Assembly: GCA_914767715.1 (NCBI GenBank)
Contig: OU612073.1
Coordinates: 5,766,001 to 5,830,000 of the forward strand
Reading direction: 5' to 3'
DNA from: Membranipora membranacea
Lineage: Eukaryota > Bryozoa > Gymnolaemata > Cheilostomatida > Membraniporidae
DNA length: 64,000 nucleotides
A program made the translations under genes and the position numbers. Shown here in pieces: positions 1-11,744 of this stretch; the first letter of the stretch is position 1, and each line of letters begins with the position of its first letter. Below the pieces are notes generated by a model that was not told the DNA's origin, did not search any database, and worked only from the letters and a program-made list of their open reading frames with translations.

Positions 1-3
1 TAC

Positions 4-898
4 ACCAACCAGTCCAGTGATTCAGCTTCTGGATATGCTTAGACTCAACTACCTCCTCATATTTATTCAATTTGATACCCCATTAGTCATTGTATCCCTT
101 CTCCCTCTTGCTCCAGGTCCAAATCAATGAGAAGCTCCACATTGATCATCCATTCCATCTTTTTAACGGAAGTTGTTTACATAGATATGGCCTTGACTTA
201 TCAATCAAAACAGACAGCCAATCAATCAAATCTGACAGCCATTCAGATAAAATTTCGTGAAAATTTATACGATTCGGATTCGTCCATCGTGTTTCACGAA
301 ATCGTGAGAATCCCAATTCGTACGAAATTATTCGTGAATGATTTATACGAATCGCGAGAAAACAGCCTCGTGTGGCCTCAGCTTAAAGCTGAGGCCACAC
401 AAGTGGAGGGATACAATGACTAATGGGGTATCAAATTGAATAAATACGAGGAGATAGTTGAGTCTAAAGCTGCGTTTACATTAGGCCGTCTTTTGGCCCA
501 GTCTTGAGTCTGACCGACAAATTACTAAGACGGAGGCTGAGACTGTGTGAATAACAAAAACGATTGACTGACCTTGACTGACCTTGTCTGACCGGCTTTT
601 AAGACGGTGTCTGGCAGTTCGAGCAGTGCTCGTTTTGCAGTCTCAAGACTGCCCGTCTTAACACAAATTCCTAATTTAGCGATCACAATACTGCCCTTTG
701 TTCTATCACTCACATTTATTTTCTCTGAGACTGACATCGGCTAAGCCGGTGCTATGTAAACACATGCCAGTCTCAGATTCTGGCTCAGACTTGGAGTTAA
801 AGACTGCTCAGTCTTGAGTTGGTGGCCAGCTGACGGAGACGGCCTAATGTAAACGCAGCTTTAGCATATCCAGAAGCTGAATCACTGGACTGGTTGGT
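4..898. mobile_element. Long-TIR foldback element, host of a nested MITE
   Basis: The sequence from position 4 (ACCAACCAGTCCAGTG...) for about 110 bp is repeated in inverted orientation at about 405-466 plus 864-898, ending GGACTGGTTGGT. The right arm is split by a second element (467-861). The interior (120-370) has no convincing ORF and contains several CGAAT/ATTCG motifs. Near the right arm sits a 15-bp perfect hairpin (370-384 with 386-400). It lies in an intron of the minus-strand UBE4B gene. No transposase is visible, so it is non-autonomous. The left boundary touches the window edge and its target duplication cannot be checked fully. Confidence 0.75.
467..861. mobile_element. MITE nested in the foldback element
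   Basis: The inverted ends AAGCTGCGTTTACATTAGGC and its complement bound about 395 bp, flanked on both sides by TA (465-466 and 862-863). Removing the element nearly restores the right arm of the surrounding foldback element, so this is a later insertion into it. TA duplication and long inverted ends suggest a Tc1/mariner-type non-autonomous element, but no transposase remains to prove the family. Confidence 0.75.
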
Positions 899-1220
899 AT
901 AATAAACAAGAAGAAACAGCTTCTCCTTGGTTTAATTTTTTAGTTATCACTGTAGGCCTATGGTTTAGATTGGCTGAGGGGGATTACAGTAGGATTACAC
1001 CCATAAATCATTAGTACGAATTTGGGGAATGACAATCATGTGTGGCAGGCTGATATCTTAAGTGTAGGCCCCATGTTGTTTGTTGACTTGTTCTGTTCTG
1101 TCTGCTCAATGCAAAGTACTACGAAGATGGCAGCTTAACAGTAACACCAATCATCTGAATCAATTTTTATGCACAATGATTTCACATGGATTTACTCTCA
1201 ATGAAAGCTTGGCTACTTAC

Positions 1221-4200
1221 AGCGAGTTGTGACTTCCACTTTTTGAGATACTGTTCATTTCTCATTTTCAGCGCCGGGTTTCTACTCCAGTTTTCTTTTG
1301 ATGTATTAAGTTCCTGAACAAAGACAGATGCCGAGATGACATGGAATATATCATACAAACTGCTTAAGTTGAATAAGTGAAATTAAAAAAAAACTGGCTG
1401 TTGTTGCTATCTGGAAAAAGCACATGGCAATACCAGTATTCACGGAATAACAACTTTCCGGTCATATGCCAAGCATGTAGGACGTGGGCAATACTTCCAA
1501 AAATATAAAGTATAGCTATGTATTTGCGATGAAAGATAACCCATGCGCAGTGTCCACATCAGACAATGTGGGAGCTACATAAAACTTTGTGTTAGGGCTT
1601 GAGAGATTTAATGGGTTTAGAAAATATGGTGAACATGAACATTTCAATGATTTTCTTGTGTAGGATTTTACAGAGCCATGCAAGTACTCACCTTGATTAG
1701 ATTGGTGAGCTCTCTAATAGCCCTAATTCTCCGACTGTATTTTCTAGTGTTTGGTACGATAGACAGACCAAGTGTCCTCAAATCAAAGAAGAAACATTCC
1801 GTTGGGAACTTAGGCTCTGTCCACTGCACTGTACCATCTATTTCTACAATATGTGATTTTATGTTCTTTTCAGGCAATTTCATAGTCTGCTTTCGTTTGC
1901 CATTTTTTCCGCTGCACAGCTATGAGCTAAAACTTACTGATATAACATCATGTCACAAGTTTTTATTGAGCTAACAATTATGGACCAAAATATACGGATC
2001 CATTCATTGCATCCATTTGGTATGATTGACCAGAGGAGTAGTATGGGTGTCAAATGAATGCATACATATCATAGACTTGGTAATGACAGATCAATCCTAA
2101 ATTATCAAAGGTTTTGTCATTGATTCTACTGCGGCCTGACATCGAGATTACACTATGAGGATTTGTATCTCTGATGGCTCAAGTCAATTAAACCCAAGTA
2201 TCTGAAGTTTCCACACCATTTTTTATAAACATTTACTCCTGGGTGAGACACCTGATTACGTCTGATGGTACTCAAGTTACATGTATGTATGTATATATAT
2301 ACTTTTATTGTCAGCAACAATTAAGTATGTGACTTAACTCATGCTCTATTGATCAGATATATACATGCAATAGCGTATCAGTAAGCATAATGGCAGTCGC
2401 TGTCGCCTTACCGATTTTCTTGATCCATTCCTCAGCCTCTGGATCGGTAAACTTCAGCCTCGCTGTATCATTCATTTTTAGCTTCCTGTTTGGATGGAAT
2501 GGGTAATATCCATCAATCTACAACAGACCCAGAGCATATTTTATTCATTAACAACAAGTACAAACTGTTAAGCATGGAGTTGGTCGTACAAAAACTGCAC
2601 ATTTATACTGTTAGTACTTCAAGTAAGCAAGCCACATTCCATGTACACATGAATTACTCATGATGGAAGGGCAATTGTTCCATAAAAAGTGAATGGATGA
2701 GTGAAAAATGAATCAAGTCCCAAGCAAACACCAGGATGGAGGTTTCAGTTCCAAGAGTTTGATTTTGTTCTCTTCAGAACTCAACTCACCTTATCCACAG
2801 GAATTTTGTCGATGCTCAGCTCATGTAGACAATAAAGAAGGTTTAGCATGAATCCATCGCCTGCTACTTTCTCTTCCTCAGTCTGAATCTGTGACCGTCT
2901 CGTATTGGCTTCAAGAAACCGAGCTAGTAACTCAACCATACTGTTTCGTGTCTCTTTATATTTCAGCAACGTCAGTATAACCTCGCACATCTGAAGCTGT
3001 AAATAATCCCATCAATAAGAATAAGAAGTTGTCTTCTGATTGATGTTAAGGGGATAACTCCTTGTAATAGAAGCATCCTTAGTTTTCTTTGCGCTTATTG
3101 TTGTCAAAAGTTCAATCTTTGACTCAAGTTAAGGTTGACAAATAAGTCACAACGCCCGATTCTCTAGTACCGGTCATAAGCAAACTACTAAAGAATATTG
3201 GAAAAACAACTCAGAATTGACCAAATTGGAGAATAAACTCAAAATAGCAGACAAATAGATATTTCAATTAATTAAACAAAAAATAAAAACAATGTGTACC
3301 ATACTAAACTTACTCTGGCAAGTTTGAGTTTACTCCTGAGCATGGCATTAGTATCAGTGATATACCTCATATCCTGTATTTCCGAACTAAAGTATTTATC
3401 TACCACCTCAGTCTTCAATAATACAGTCAGAGCAGAATAAGCGATACAGCCAGCTTTGATATAAACAATGGGCTGTCTATTGACATACATGTTTATGACT
3501 GTCAAACCAAGCTTTGAGTTCGTGTTCTCTGGATCGAAAAATGATCAAGAATAGACATGGCGTAACTAAAATAATATACTCCAGTCAACTTGAGTTGAAA
3601 TGAGTCAAGTCAAGTCAAGTCAAGTCAGCAGAAGTCAAGTCAGGTCCATTCAACTCAAGACCAGTCTACTCAATTCCAGTCCACTCAAGTAAAAACAAGA
3701 CAAGTCAATTTAAGTCAACTCAACTCAAGGGGGACAACATTGAAGAGGATAGAGCATCCGAGGTCATATGGATGTACTCACAGTATCTTCAGCGAAAGTA
3801 GACAGACTACAGAAAGCACCAAGATAAGACAGTGTCTGAATCTCAACTCCGGCTGCATCCTTAGTCAGCGATTCTGGATTCCAATTAGGCAAACTCACCA
3901 CCTGTAAGGTGTAAACTTGACGTTGAAATAACTAAATACACCCATCATAAATTGCACATGATGTTTGCTCCTATGTTTTTTTCTCTGGTAACATTAAGCG
4001 CCTTCATGCAATGAGTTATTTGAGAATGAGACCAAAGGGGTCAATGTCATAATATGATTCACTTAACTTTCCCATTCTGATAAATCAAGTCAACAATTTC
4101 TTACCAGGTCAGCAAAAGGCTGTTTATTAGTGGATGTATCTTTGATTTGACACAACTCCTTCAGTATATTGAGAGGCTGTAGATATTCTTCTGATACTAA

Positions 4201-7200
4201 GCTGGTCTTCAGAGAAATGGCCCTTAATCCCATCAACACAGGAGTAAATACCTACATGTACATACAAAGAGGAGTAAATACCTCCATAAAGATACCAATC
4301 TTTAAATATCGGGCATTGCTTCTTAGTATTATGCCAATCATAGAAGCACAGGCATGCGCAAAGGAGGTCAAGGTTGGTTCAAGGATGAAATCATCTGGAT
4401 TATATTGCATGGTGATTGTGATGGGTAGATTATCCATGACATTGCTTGGTAATTCCTAACATATTCCAACTAAAAAGTCAGAATTAATCGTTTCGAAAAA
4501 AACCTATGTAATGGAATGACACATATTATTTTATATGTTTCATGTAAATTGCCAGGGATTTATCATATTCATGTATACTGATCTCATTTGCGACAAAAAG
4601 CGTTGAGCAGAGTTCTTCTTCATATGTGAAAGCAGCCAGACAAAACTCTAGAGGAGTTTAAATAATTTGAAGAAATCGGTCATTGATATGCCACTTTGGT
4701 GAAGCTGAAGTTGTTGTATTTACCTCAGATAAAAGCTGTGATGATTCGCTGGAGGTAACAGAAGTGATGTCACAAAGTAGATCCCATGAGAAGTTTCTCT
4801 CTATAAGAAGTCGGGCTAAGGCTGAACATGTGCTACAAGAGAGAGAGAGTAGAGTTGTGAGCAATGAGTTATTATATACTCTATGCTGAGAGCAGACAAC
4901 TTCTGCATGATCATAATATCACGGAAACCAGAATAATGCAGCAAGCATATCTTAATATTTGGTGAAGATTCTATTCATGAAATCAGCTGTTATGATTTTT
5001 GTATACCTTGAAATCAGTCAGCTTCATGTTATAGGCACCTGTCAAAAATTCTTTTGTTTACTTAGCATTAGGACCAATCCTTTACAGTCTTTTCCCCTCT
5101 ACTGTTCCCCTCTACTGGTCAGGATGACAGGACTTGGGGTAGTCTTACCTGGATGGTGGATTATTAAGTACAGAGATGGTTCCCTGTAGCAGGAGGAGGG
5201 TGATATGGATAGTCTGAGCACGAACCTCCGCTGATACAGTATCTGGTGTAAAGTTAGTGTATTTCTACAAAAGAAAACGCAAACTATTAATAACTGGACT
5301 GTTACATTGGAAGAAAAACTTGCGATCATTCCAGTCTGGTTACTAGTCGAATATCTGTGTTATATTTAGAGTTACCCGGGAACCGAACCTCAGATCAGGT
5401 AGAATGGTACGAATTGAAAGCCTCAACTTCACAACTCAATGAAAAAGGCTAGCTGAGCAACAAACTCACCTTTCCTGACAATAGCCTAAAACTTTTCACA
5501 CAGCACAATATGTGCTGTGACCTCATAGAAATGTATAAAGCTGAAAGTGAAAGTCAGTCACAGCAACTAACTCTGTGGGCTGTGAAATTCTAAACCAATC
5601 AGATTCACTTTTTTGCAGATGATTTCTCAGAATCATCTTGTTCAAGATGAGGTAAAAATCCCCCACTCCTCTGTCTCTGACACACTCAACTGATGGTGAT
5701 TGTTTAAACTAATTAACATATAGCAGCGTTGCCCTCCTTGCTTTACCAAGCTGCCACCACACAATATTCTAAATAACAAATGAGAATAAAAAAACACATA
5801 CTTTTGAGGTGTTGTTGGTGGATTTCAATGCCCTTGTGTAACATTCCGATAAATGTAGTAAAACCTCTCTGCTATTCTCTGCTTTACTTATTTTATACAT
5901 CGTAATCTCAAATAGTAACTGATTGATCAATTCCACCATCTCCAGTTCACCTTCTACAAACATACGGGGATATAACTAAGCGGGGATGCTTATATATATA
6001 TTTATATATACAAGCTATGCTCATATACTCTAAAATCTAAATATAACTATGATATGGAGTCAGCAATGGTTAAATTGCATTCTTTATCTTGTTTAGGTAT
6101 GTTGTGTTATTTATTACTACAACTCCTGTTTTCCCACACATATGAATAAGGAACTAGCGTACAATTAATGGATTTAACACATCCCCATTATTCATTATCT
6201 ACTGACTAGGGAATTGCCATACTTGAGGCGAATTTATCATACTACCTTGACTTTGACCATACTTTATCACACATTTGATGCACAAAGTACAAAACCTAAA
6301 CTCACAATTATTATAATTAAGGCATCCTGACCAGAGGACGATCTCAGCATGGTCCTCATTCATTTATAATTGTAGATAATAACATCTATAATCCACACAG
6401 CACCCTGCTACCTGCTCAATTTTTCATAACGATGGTGTGAAATTGCAACTTGACTCACTAGGTTCAGAACTGTCAAGAATGTCTTGACACCCAGGTATAT
6501 TGATGGGTACATTTAAACTTAGATAGTGACAGAATAGGGTTTTTGGTATCATTCTAGAGTTCTCAGTCTAAATATTAGTATTCTAAATTAGAATGAGAAC
6601 TCTAAATAATAACCCTATTCTGTCACAATCACTTTAGGTAAATTTGAATGAATGAAGGGAAAAACCGTACCTTGGTTTTTACAGGATTCCATTGTCTCTG
6701 TGAGATTTGGAAGCATGATGCCACCCTTGATCATGTTGACTTTTAGTATGGATGACAATGAGTTGATGATCATTGTGTTGATCTGTAAAAGAATACAACA
6801 AAACTGGTCTAGCAAGTTTGCATTAAAGGGCAACCAAGGTTTCAAACAACTTCTCATTGATGGCCATTGATTAATAGCAGATTGCACCTTCTGCATGGGG
6901 AAAAAGACAAAATATAATTCGGATGATTATTTAGCCAGAATTCTTGTGAAACATTTCTTCTATCAGGTACTCCAACTCAGCTAAAAGAGAATACCACATA
7001 GCAGTTTCCTGTTCCTGTTATTATTTAGCCTGTGCTCTATAATTATTACAGCAAAGTCTTGGAACCTCCCCTAAACTGAGGTGTTACCCAGCTTAGAGTC
7101 AGCAACTACTTTGAGTTTTGCATCGCGTAATGCACAAAGCTGATGCTGCCTAGCACATTATTTGCTACCCATTAATGCATTGCTGCGAAACCTTGGTTGC

Positions 7201-8369
7201 CCGTTAAAAAGACGAAAGAGACTAGGTGATTTCACAGAGGTAAATATTGAATGTGAAAATGTACACAAATCTGTGTTTTAGCACTACATCAAACAACAAG
7301 TTTCTTGACACAGTTCTACAAAACGTATCACACTCATAACTAAAATCTTTCGACCAATAGCCTCAGCTCCTAGTTGTATTTCATGACAAACCTGCTCAGT
7401 ATTGAGTGTGACAGGAGGGGGCGGGGTAGATTTAGCTTTAGGACTTCCTGTAACACCACCAAGCGACTGCGCTTTGCTTTTCATTGTTGACTTGACTGGA
7501 GTCTTGCTTGGCGATGCTGCCGGAGCAGACTTTGTTGATGACTGGCTTTGTTGATTTTCATTATCAGGGTCAACATCCATGGACTGTGAGGAGCTAGCAG
7601 AGCCATCTAAAACAAGACAGCAATATGAGAGCGTGTCACAAAATACCAATAGGAATGGAACGTATACCTCTTGATTTGTCATAAGGGGTGGACAGGGGTG
7701 CGGGCGGCGTTCTAGGTCAGCTTTAGCATACTTCCCGGCCTTCTCGGTGGAGTCATGCGGTAGGGGAGGAAAACTTGAGCCGGGCAGCCTTCACACTAGC
7801 CCGTAACTGCTATCTGGTTCTCCAATGCCTTTATCAACCATATGTATTTTTCTTAGTAGACACAGTAGTATATCAATTTAGTGCAATAATAGCTGGACAA
7901 AAACCAAGTCCAATGTAGTTGGACCAAGTTTAGATTATGCTAGATTGGGCAGTTTACCGCAATGAAAGGCTCACTGCTACGAGCATTCAGCGCCTAGCAA
8001 AACCTCTGCCTATCTCATACCTGGGGTTTGCAAGCTTCCTTGACTAGATGTGCTGCCTCTTTTAGCTGCTGTTGTTTCACCGCCTCCTAACCGAGCGATT
8101 CGCTTCTTACGAATCTAGGGGAGAAACGAAACAGCATATACATTGGTTTCAATTTACAATACATCCTACTAGTTTGTTATAAACGCATTCGGTTTAGTGA
8201 TTGATGAGGGATTGAAGCTATATCATCTTCTCAGCAGGCAGTGTGAGACTAAATCGAGATGGTATCAATGCGTTGCCCAACATAAAACAGACAGATATAT
8301 TATTTGTGGGCAAGGTGCTCTAGTTGCAAACTGTGCTAAACAAACCTCTTCTGTAGTTTGCGCGTCCAT
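1221..8369 (-). CDS. UBE4B: Ubiquitin conjugation factor E4 B (Ufd2 family), 5' part
   Basis: An E4 ubiquitin ligase of the Ufd2 family extends polyubiquitin chains on pre-ubiquitylated substrates through a C-terminal U-box. The exons, in transcript order, are 8346-8369, 8021-8114, 7392-7606, 6671-6782, 5802-5953, 5149-5264, 4724-4832, 4282-4455, 4105-4176, 3782-3901, 3314-3412, 2790-2996, 2412-2517, 1692-1843 and 1221-1313, with every junction phase matching. They encode about 615 residues. The start is fixed by an in-frame TAA directly before the ATG at 8369. Recognisable UBE4B blocks are the basic N-terminus IRKKRIARLGGG, then LSYLGAFCSLSTFAED, VVDKYFS, GDGFMLNLL and EPKFPTECFF. Residues 40-110 are a Ser/Pro/Gln-rich low-complexity stretch, as in animal UBE4B. 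The core end and the U-box must lie left of position 1. Two introns begin with the uncommon donor GTTTGT. Confidence 0.93.
2134..2385. mobile_element. MITE family 1, copy 1 (in a UBE4B intron)
   Basis: The left end carries CTGACATCGAGA followed by TTTGTATCTCTGAT, and the right end reads GATCAGATATATACATGC. The ends are roughly inverted copies. The same ends and interior (CTGATGGTACTCAAG) recur near 10120-10445, 49205-49425 and 50705-50925. It is about 250 bp, without coding capacity, in the intron between UBE4B exons 2412-2517 and 1692-1843. Confidence 0.6.
3580..3730. repeat. Degenerate AAGTC/ACTCA pentamer repeat
   Basis: A run of AAGTC units starts at about 3603 and decays into variants (CAACTCAAG, CAGTCCACTC) over about 150 bp. 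It lies in a UBE4B intron and is most simply a decayed microsatellite. Confidence 0.7.
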
Positions 8370-10041
8370 TTACAACCCACTCTTTCTTTTTCACTCAAAT
8401 CTGTAATCAAAGAGATAGGAAGTGATGCACCAAACGAATTCTCGACTACAAAAAATAAAGATAACAGCTCTTGTTATAAAACCTTCTACAATCTGAGGCG
8501 AGATTTAATTTGTTAAATTAAAAGAAATATTACCACAAGCCCAATCAAGTCCACTACATCATTTTCACAAGTCTTTTTCTCTTTGGTCCATCAAGGTCCA
8601 TTGACAGGTGGACTGAAGAGACGCAAAATTGACCTGAATCTGGTCTTTCTCAAGCAGGATACACAACATTAATATTCTTCTGCTGGTAGCTACACAATCA
8701 CACATACACACATAGCACATCATAATAAAATGGTCATTGATGGAGTAAACTAAGACACAAGAGGCTCATCAACTTGTCACAGAGAGTTGAGACCAATTTG
8801 AAAAGGCTGTTTTGCTCAATCAATTTTTTACGAGCCTTCTCTGCTTATGAACATACAAATGATATTCCTTATTTTGGAACAAAACGGTGGCTAAATTCGT
8901 CATACATACATATATTATGTGATCTTCGTTCATATTCTTTCAGAGGTAATCTTAAAACTCATGGGCCACTGGGTATTTGCACGTCACATCATTCAAGGAA
9001 CCTTGCATAGCCTGCCAAATCAATCTATGTAGTCTGACATAGCTACACATGTTGGGGAAATCAGACCTTGTTATCTAACCACCTTACGGGGCGGGGAACT
9101 AATGATGACAGCTCAGGTGCCTCTCTCTTAATCAACTTGAATGGAAGTCGCAAGTGGATGGCGTGGACAAGCGATTTTTTTCTCAACAGAACTTGCAAGC
9201 TTCCCATAGGAGATGTTACTCATTACTTTAATGGCAGTGAGTGAGGTGGTAAGGGAGTATGCTTGCAGGGTCTAAAGATTGAATACCCTTCTCTATCTCT
9301 TGATCCCAATCTATTTAAATGAGCAATCTCTTCTCAACCACTTTTTGGTTGGTTCTGCGATAATCAACATTGCAGTCTGTGGACAAAACCATTTCCTAAG
9401 TTTAGGCTTTGTATGGAAATACAGTTACTTGAGTTAGTCCAATGAAATGCATGGGCAAAGCAATACACTTACACTTTACAGTGGGTTGTAATCTGACACA
9501 CCCTGTAGGTAGAGTAAAGTGAGGTGTTCTTTGCATTCAGTCTCCTTTCCACTTCCAATTAATCCTACACTAGCACTGCCTAATATTATACTCTTCTCTC
9601 ACTAGACTCTACTAGTCTACATGTATAGTTGAAATATATATTTTTTTATTTATTTACCTCAGCTCAGTCAAAGTCAAGCTCTTCATTCAAGTTCTTGGAT
9701 AGTTTTACTAAAACCAACTAAATGCTTTGTATCTATTTCTATCTACTGATATGATGATGGCTGGTTTTGCACTGACTTATGATGTTTTGCAGTAGGAGAG
9801 AGAATTGAAATAATACTATGTTTGAAAGAAAGAGAGAGAACTAAGCTTGGATAAAAGGAAAAAATTAAATCAGCAAAATTCAGTAGGAAGTCATATTGAT
9901 GAGAACAATCGAGATGTGTTGTGTTACGAAATAAATACCATCCATGTTTTTGGGAGTTGTCTAGCTTTAGGCTAAATTTAAAATAATGTATAGACAACTC
10001 TTTAGAAGTAAGAAATCCTTGATAAATTTCCAAGCATATAT
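8370..10041. other. Intergenic DNA upstream of UBE4B, no gene seen
   Basis: This would hold the UBE4B promoter and any upstream exon. I see no TATA box at the usual distance, and only short ORFs without splice-site or family support. Confidence 0.5.
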
Positions 10042-10829
10042 CAGGGCTCTCAACCACTCAGTTTTAGCCTGAGTTAGTCTGATTTTCGGCGTTTTTTTTA
10101 TGCGCTAATGTACAGATTTCCCCTCATATTCACACACTGTCATTGAGACTACATCATTTTAGTATGTGTATCTCTGATCGTTGGACTCAATTTAATGTGA
10201 CTGTTACCTGTTACTCCTTGGTGAGCACCAACACTGACATTGATACTACTCTATTAATACGTGTATCTCTGATCGATAGAGTCAATGTAGTATGATTACC
10301 TCACATATTCCCGCCTCTAATTGATGAAAATGGCATCGGGTCCTCTCACCAATTTCCTTCTGATGGTACTCATACTAAGTGAAATAATCCACTCTCTAGC
10401 AGTCAGAGATATACATGCAATAGTATATCACATCAGTGTGTCATATTCCTCTAAGTTTGGGAATTCCAGAGTATACAATCAATTGAATTCTATTGACGAT
10501 CCAGCTGCTTGTATAAGCAAAGATTATAAATACTGGTATAAGTAAGTCATTGGTATAAGTAAGTTTTGCCAATATTGCGTCGCATTGTGACACATTGACA
10601 GCTCTACAGATGAATTCCAATGGGTTTTAGGGTGGCATTTACAGTTTCCATTTAAAAGCAGCTAGATCATCAATACGAAATCAACTGTATATTCTGGAAT
10701 TCCCCAACTTTATCAAATTTGAGGGGAAATCTAAGTTATTTAGCTCATATTCTGAAATCCCTTAAGTTGCCTAAGTTGAACCAAAAAATCTGAGTTACTT
10801 GTTTTAAATCTGAGTGGTTGAGAGCCCTG
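10042..10829. mobile_element. TIR element with 'agggctctcaaccactcag' ends
   Basis: The left end AGGGCTCTCAACCACTCAG is mirrored by CTGAGTGGTTGAGAGCCCT at the right end, about 790 bp away. The same ends bound a 1.5-kb element at 45068-46615, which defines a family. A MITE of another family (10120-10445) lies inside it. Just inside the ends are repeated 'tgagtta/ctcagatt' motifs. No transposase is seen. Confidence 0.72.
10120..10445. mobile_element. MITE family 1, copy 2
   Basis: It contains two successive left-end-like segments (GTATGTGTATCTCTGATCG at about 10160 and ACGTGTATCTCTGATCG at about 10259) and one right end (CAGAGATATACATGCAATAG). This suggests a partial tandem or one copy inserted into another. 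The interior CCTTCTGATGGTACTCAT matches the copies at 2134-2385 and 50705-50925. Confidence 0.6.
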
Positions 10830-11379
10830 AAACTGACAATGTCAACCAATGTCACCGATGAAATTCATCTGAAGAGTCCTAAATTTCTTTCTAGGTATTT
10901 TCGGCTGAACCCTGTTGGAAAGGCCAACAGAGCCCCAAAACTCAAACTGTTCATGCACAGGGCGTACTGCGTCTTTGTTGAGCGACTACGCGACACAGTA
11001 AAGGCAAAACTCAGGATTTTAATCCTTCCAGGTGGGAAGCCCTGACGGAAATCAACGTTGCATCGGTTTATTGAGCAGCCATGTATGTATCTCTGAATTT
11101 TAACTAACGAAACAAAATTCATTGAAGCTACAAATGTTCAACCCAACTACATCTTTTCTGCTATGCTAATTTAATTCAACAACTTGGTGATTTTGCTGTT
11201 GCACTGACACATTTTGAAAACTCAAACTAATGGCATAGTTGCGCTAGAGAGCATATTAAACAAATCGTATACTTCAATGACAGACTGGAAACTCATCTTC
11301 TGCAGCATGTACCATATACCTTCCTGCGGGGTTAAATGTGGGGGTTAAATCGCAAGTCTGTCTCTGTCGAAGAGAAATT

Positions 11380-11545
11380 CAAGAAATTAAAGGCGCAGCC
11401 TCCATATTCGGAGCCACGCTGCTTTCAGTTATAGCAGGCAGGTCGGAGCACACCTTGGGCATCAATTGAGCCCAGTTGGTAGACTACAGCGGGATTTGAA
11501 CCCGAGACAGGCGCTCTAATAAATTGAGCCATTTCCTTCTCCTAC
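11380..11545 (-). mobile_element. tRNA-derived SINE
   Basis: On the minus strand the head reads like a tRNA gene: an A-box-like TGGCTCAATTTATTAGAG, then a B-box GGTTCAAATCCCGC about 30 bp later. A non-tRNA body of about 90 bp follows (GCTCCGACCTGCC...). It lacks a foldable acceptor stem, so it is a retroposon rather than a working tRNA. Ends are approximate. Confidence 0.65.
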
Positions 11546-11744
11546 TCCCACTAAGAGTATAATTCTGCAATTCGTTACTGTTCGTCGCCACCGCCGGCCG
11601 TCCGGAGTTGAAAATTAATAAATAATAAATAATTCATTATTATTCAGTCCATGGCTATGAAAGCTTCTCATAAATTTTTCAACGATGCCCTGATGCACAT
11701 GTTCACCCAGTTACAGTAAGGCTTGATGCACGCAATGCTGTAGG

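Noticed and set aside
1-900. CRISPR-like or long palindromic array
   Set aside because: The repeats are two pairs of transposon inverted ends, not regularly spaced direct repeats; the genome is eukaryotic.
11440-11540. Genuine tRNA gene on the minus strand
   Set aside because: A- and B-boxes are present but the acceptor and anticodon stems do not pair, and a SINE body follows. The same holds for 35175-35260 and 44525-44600.
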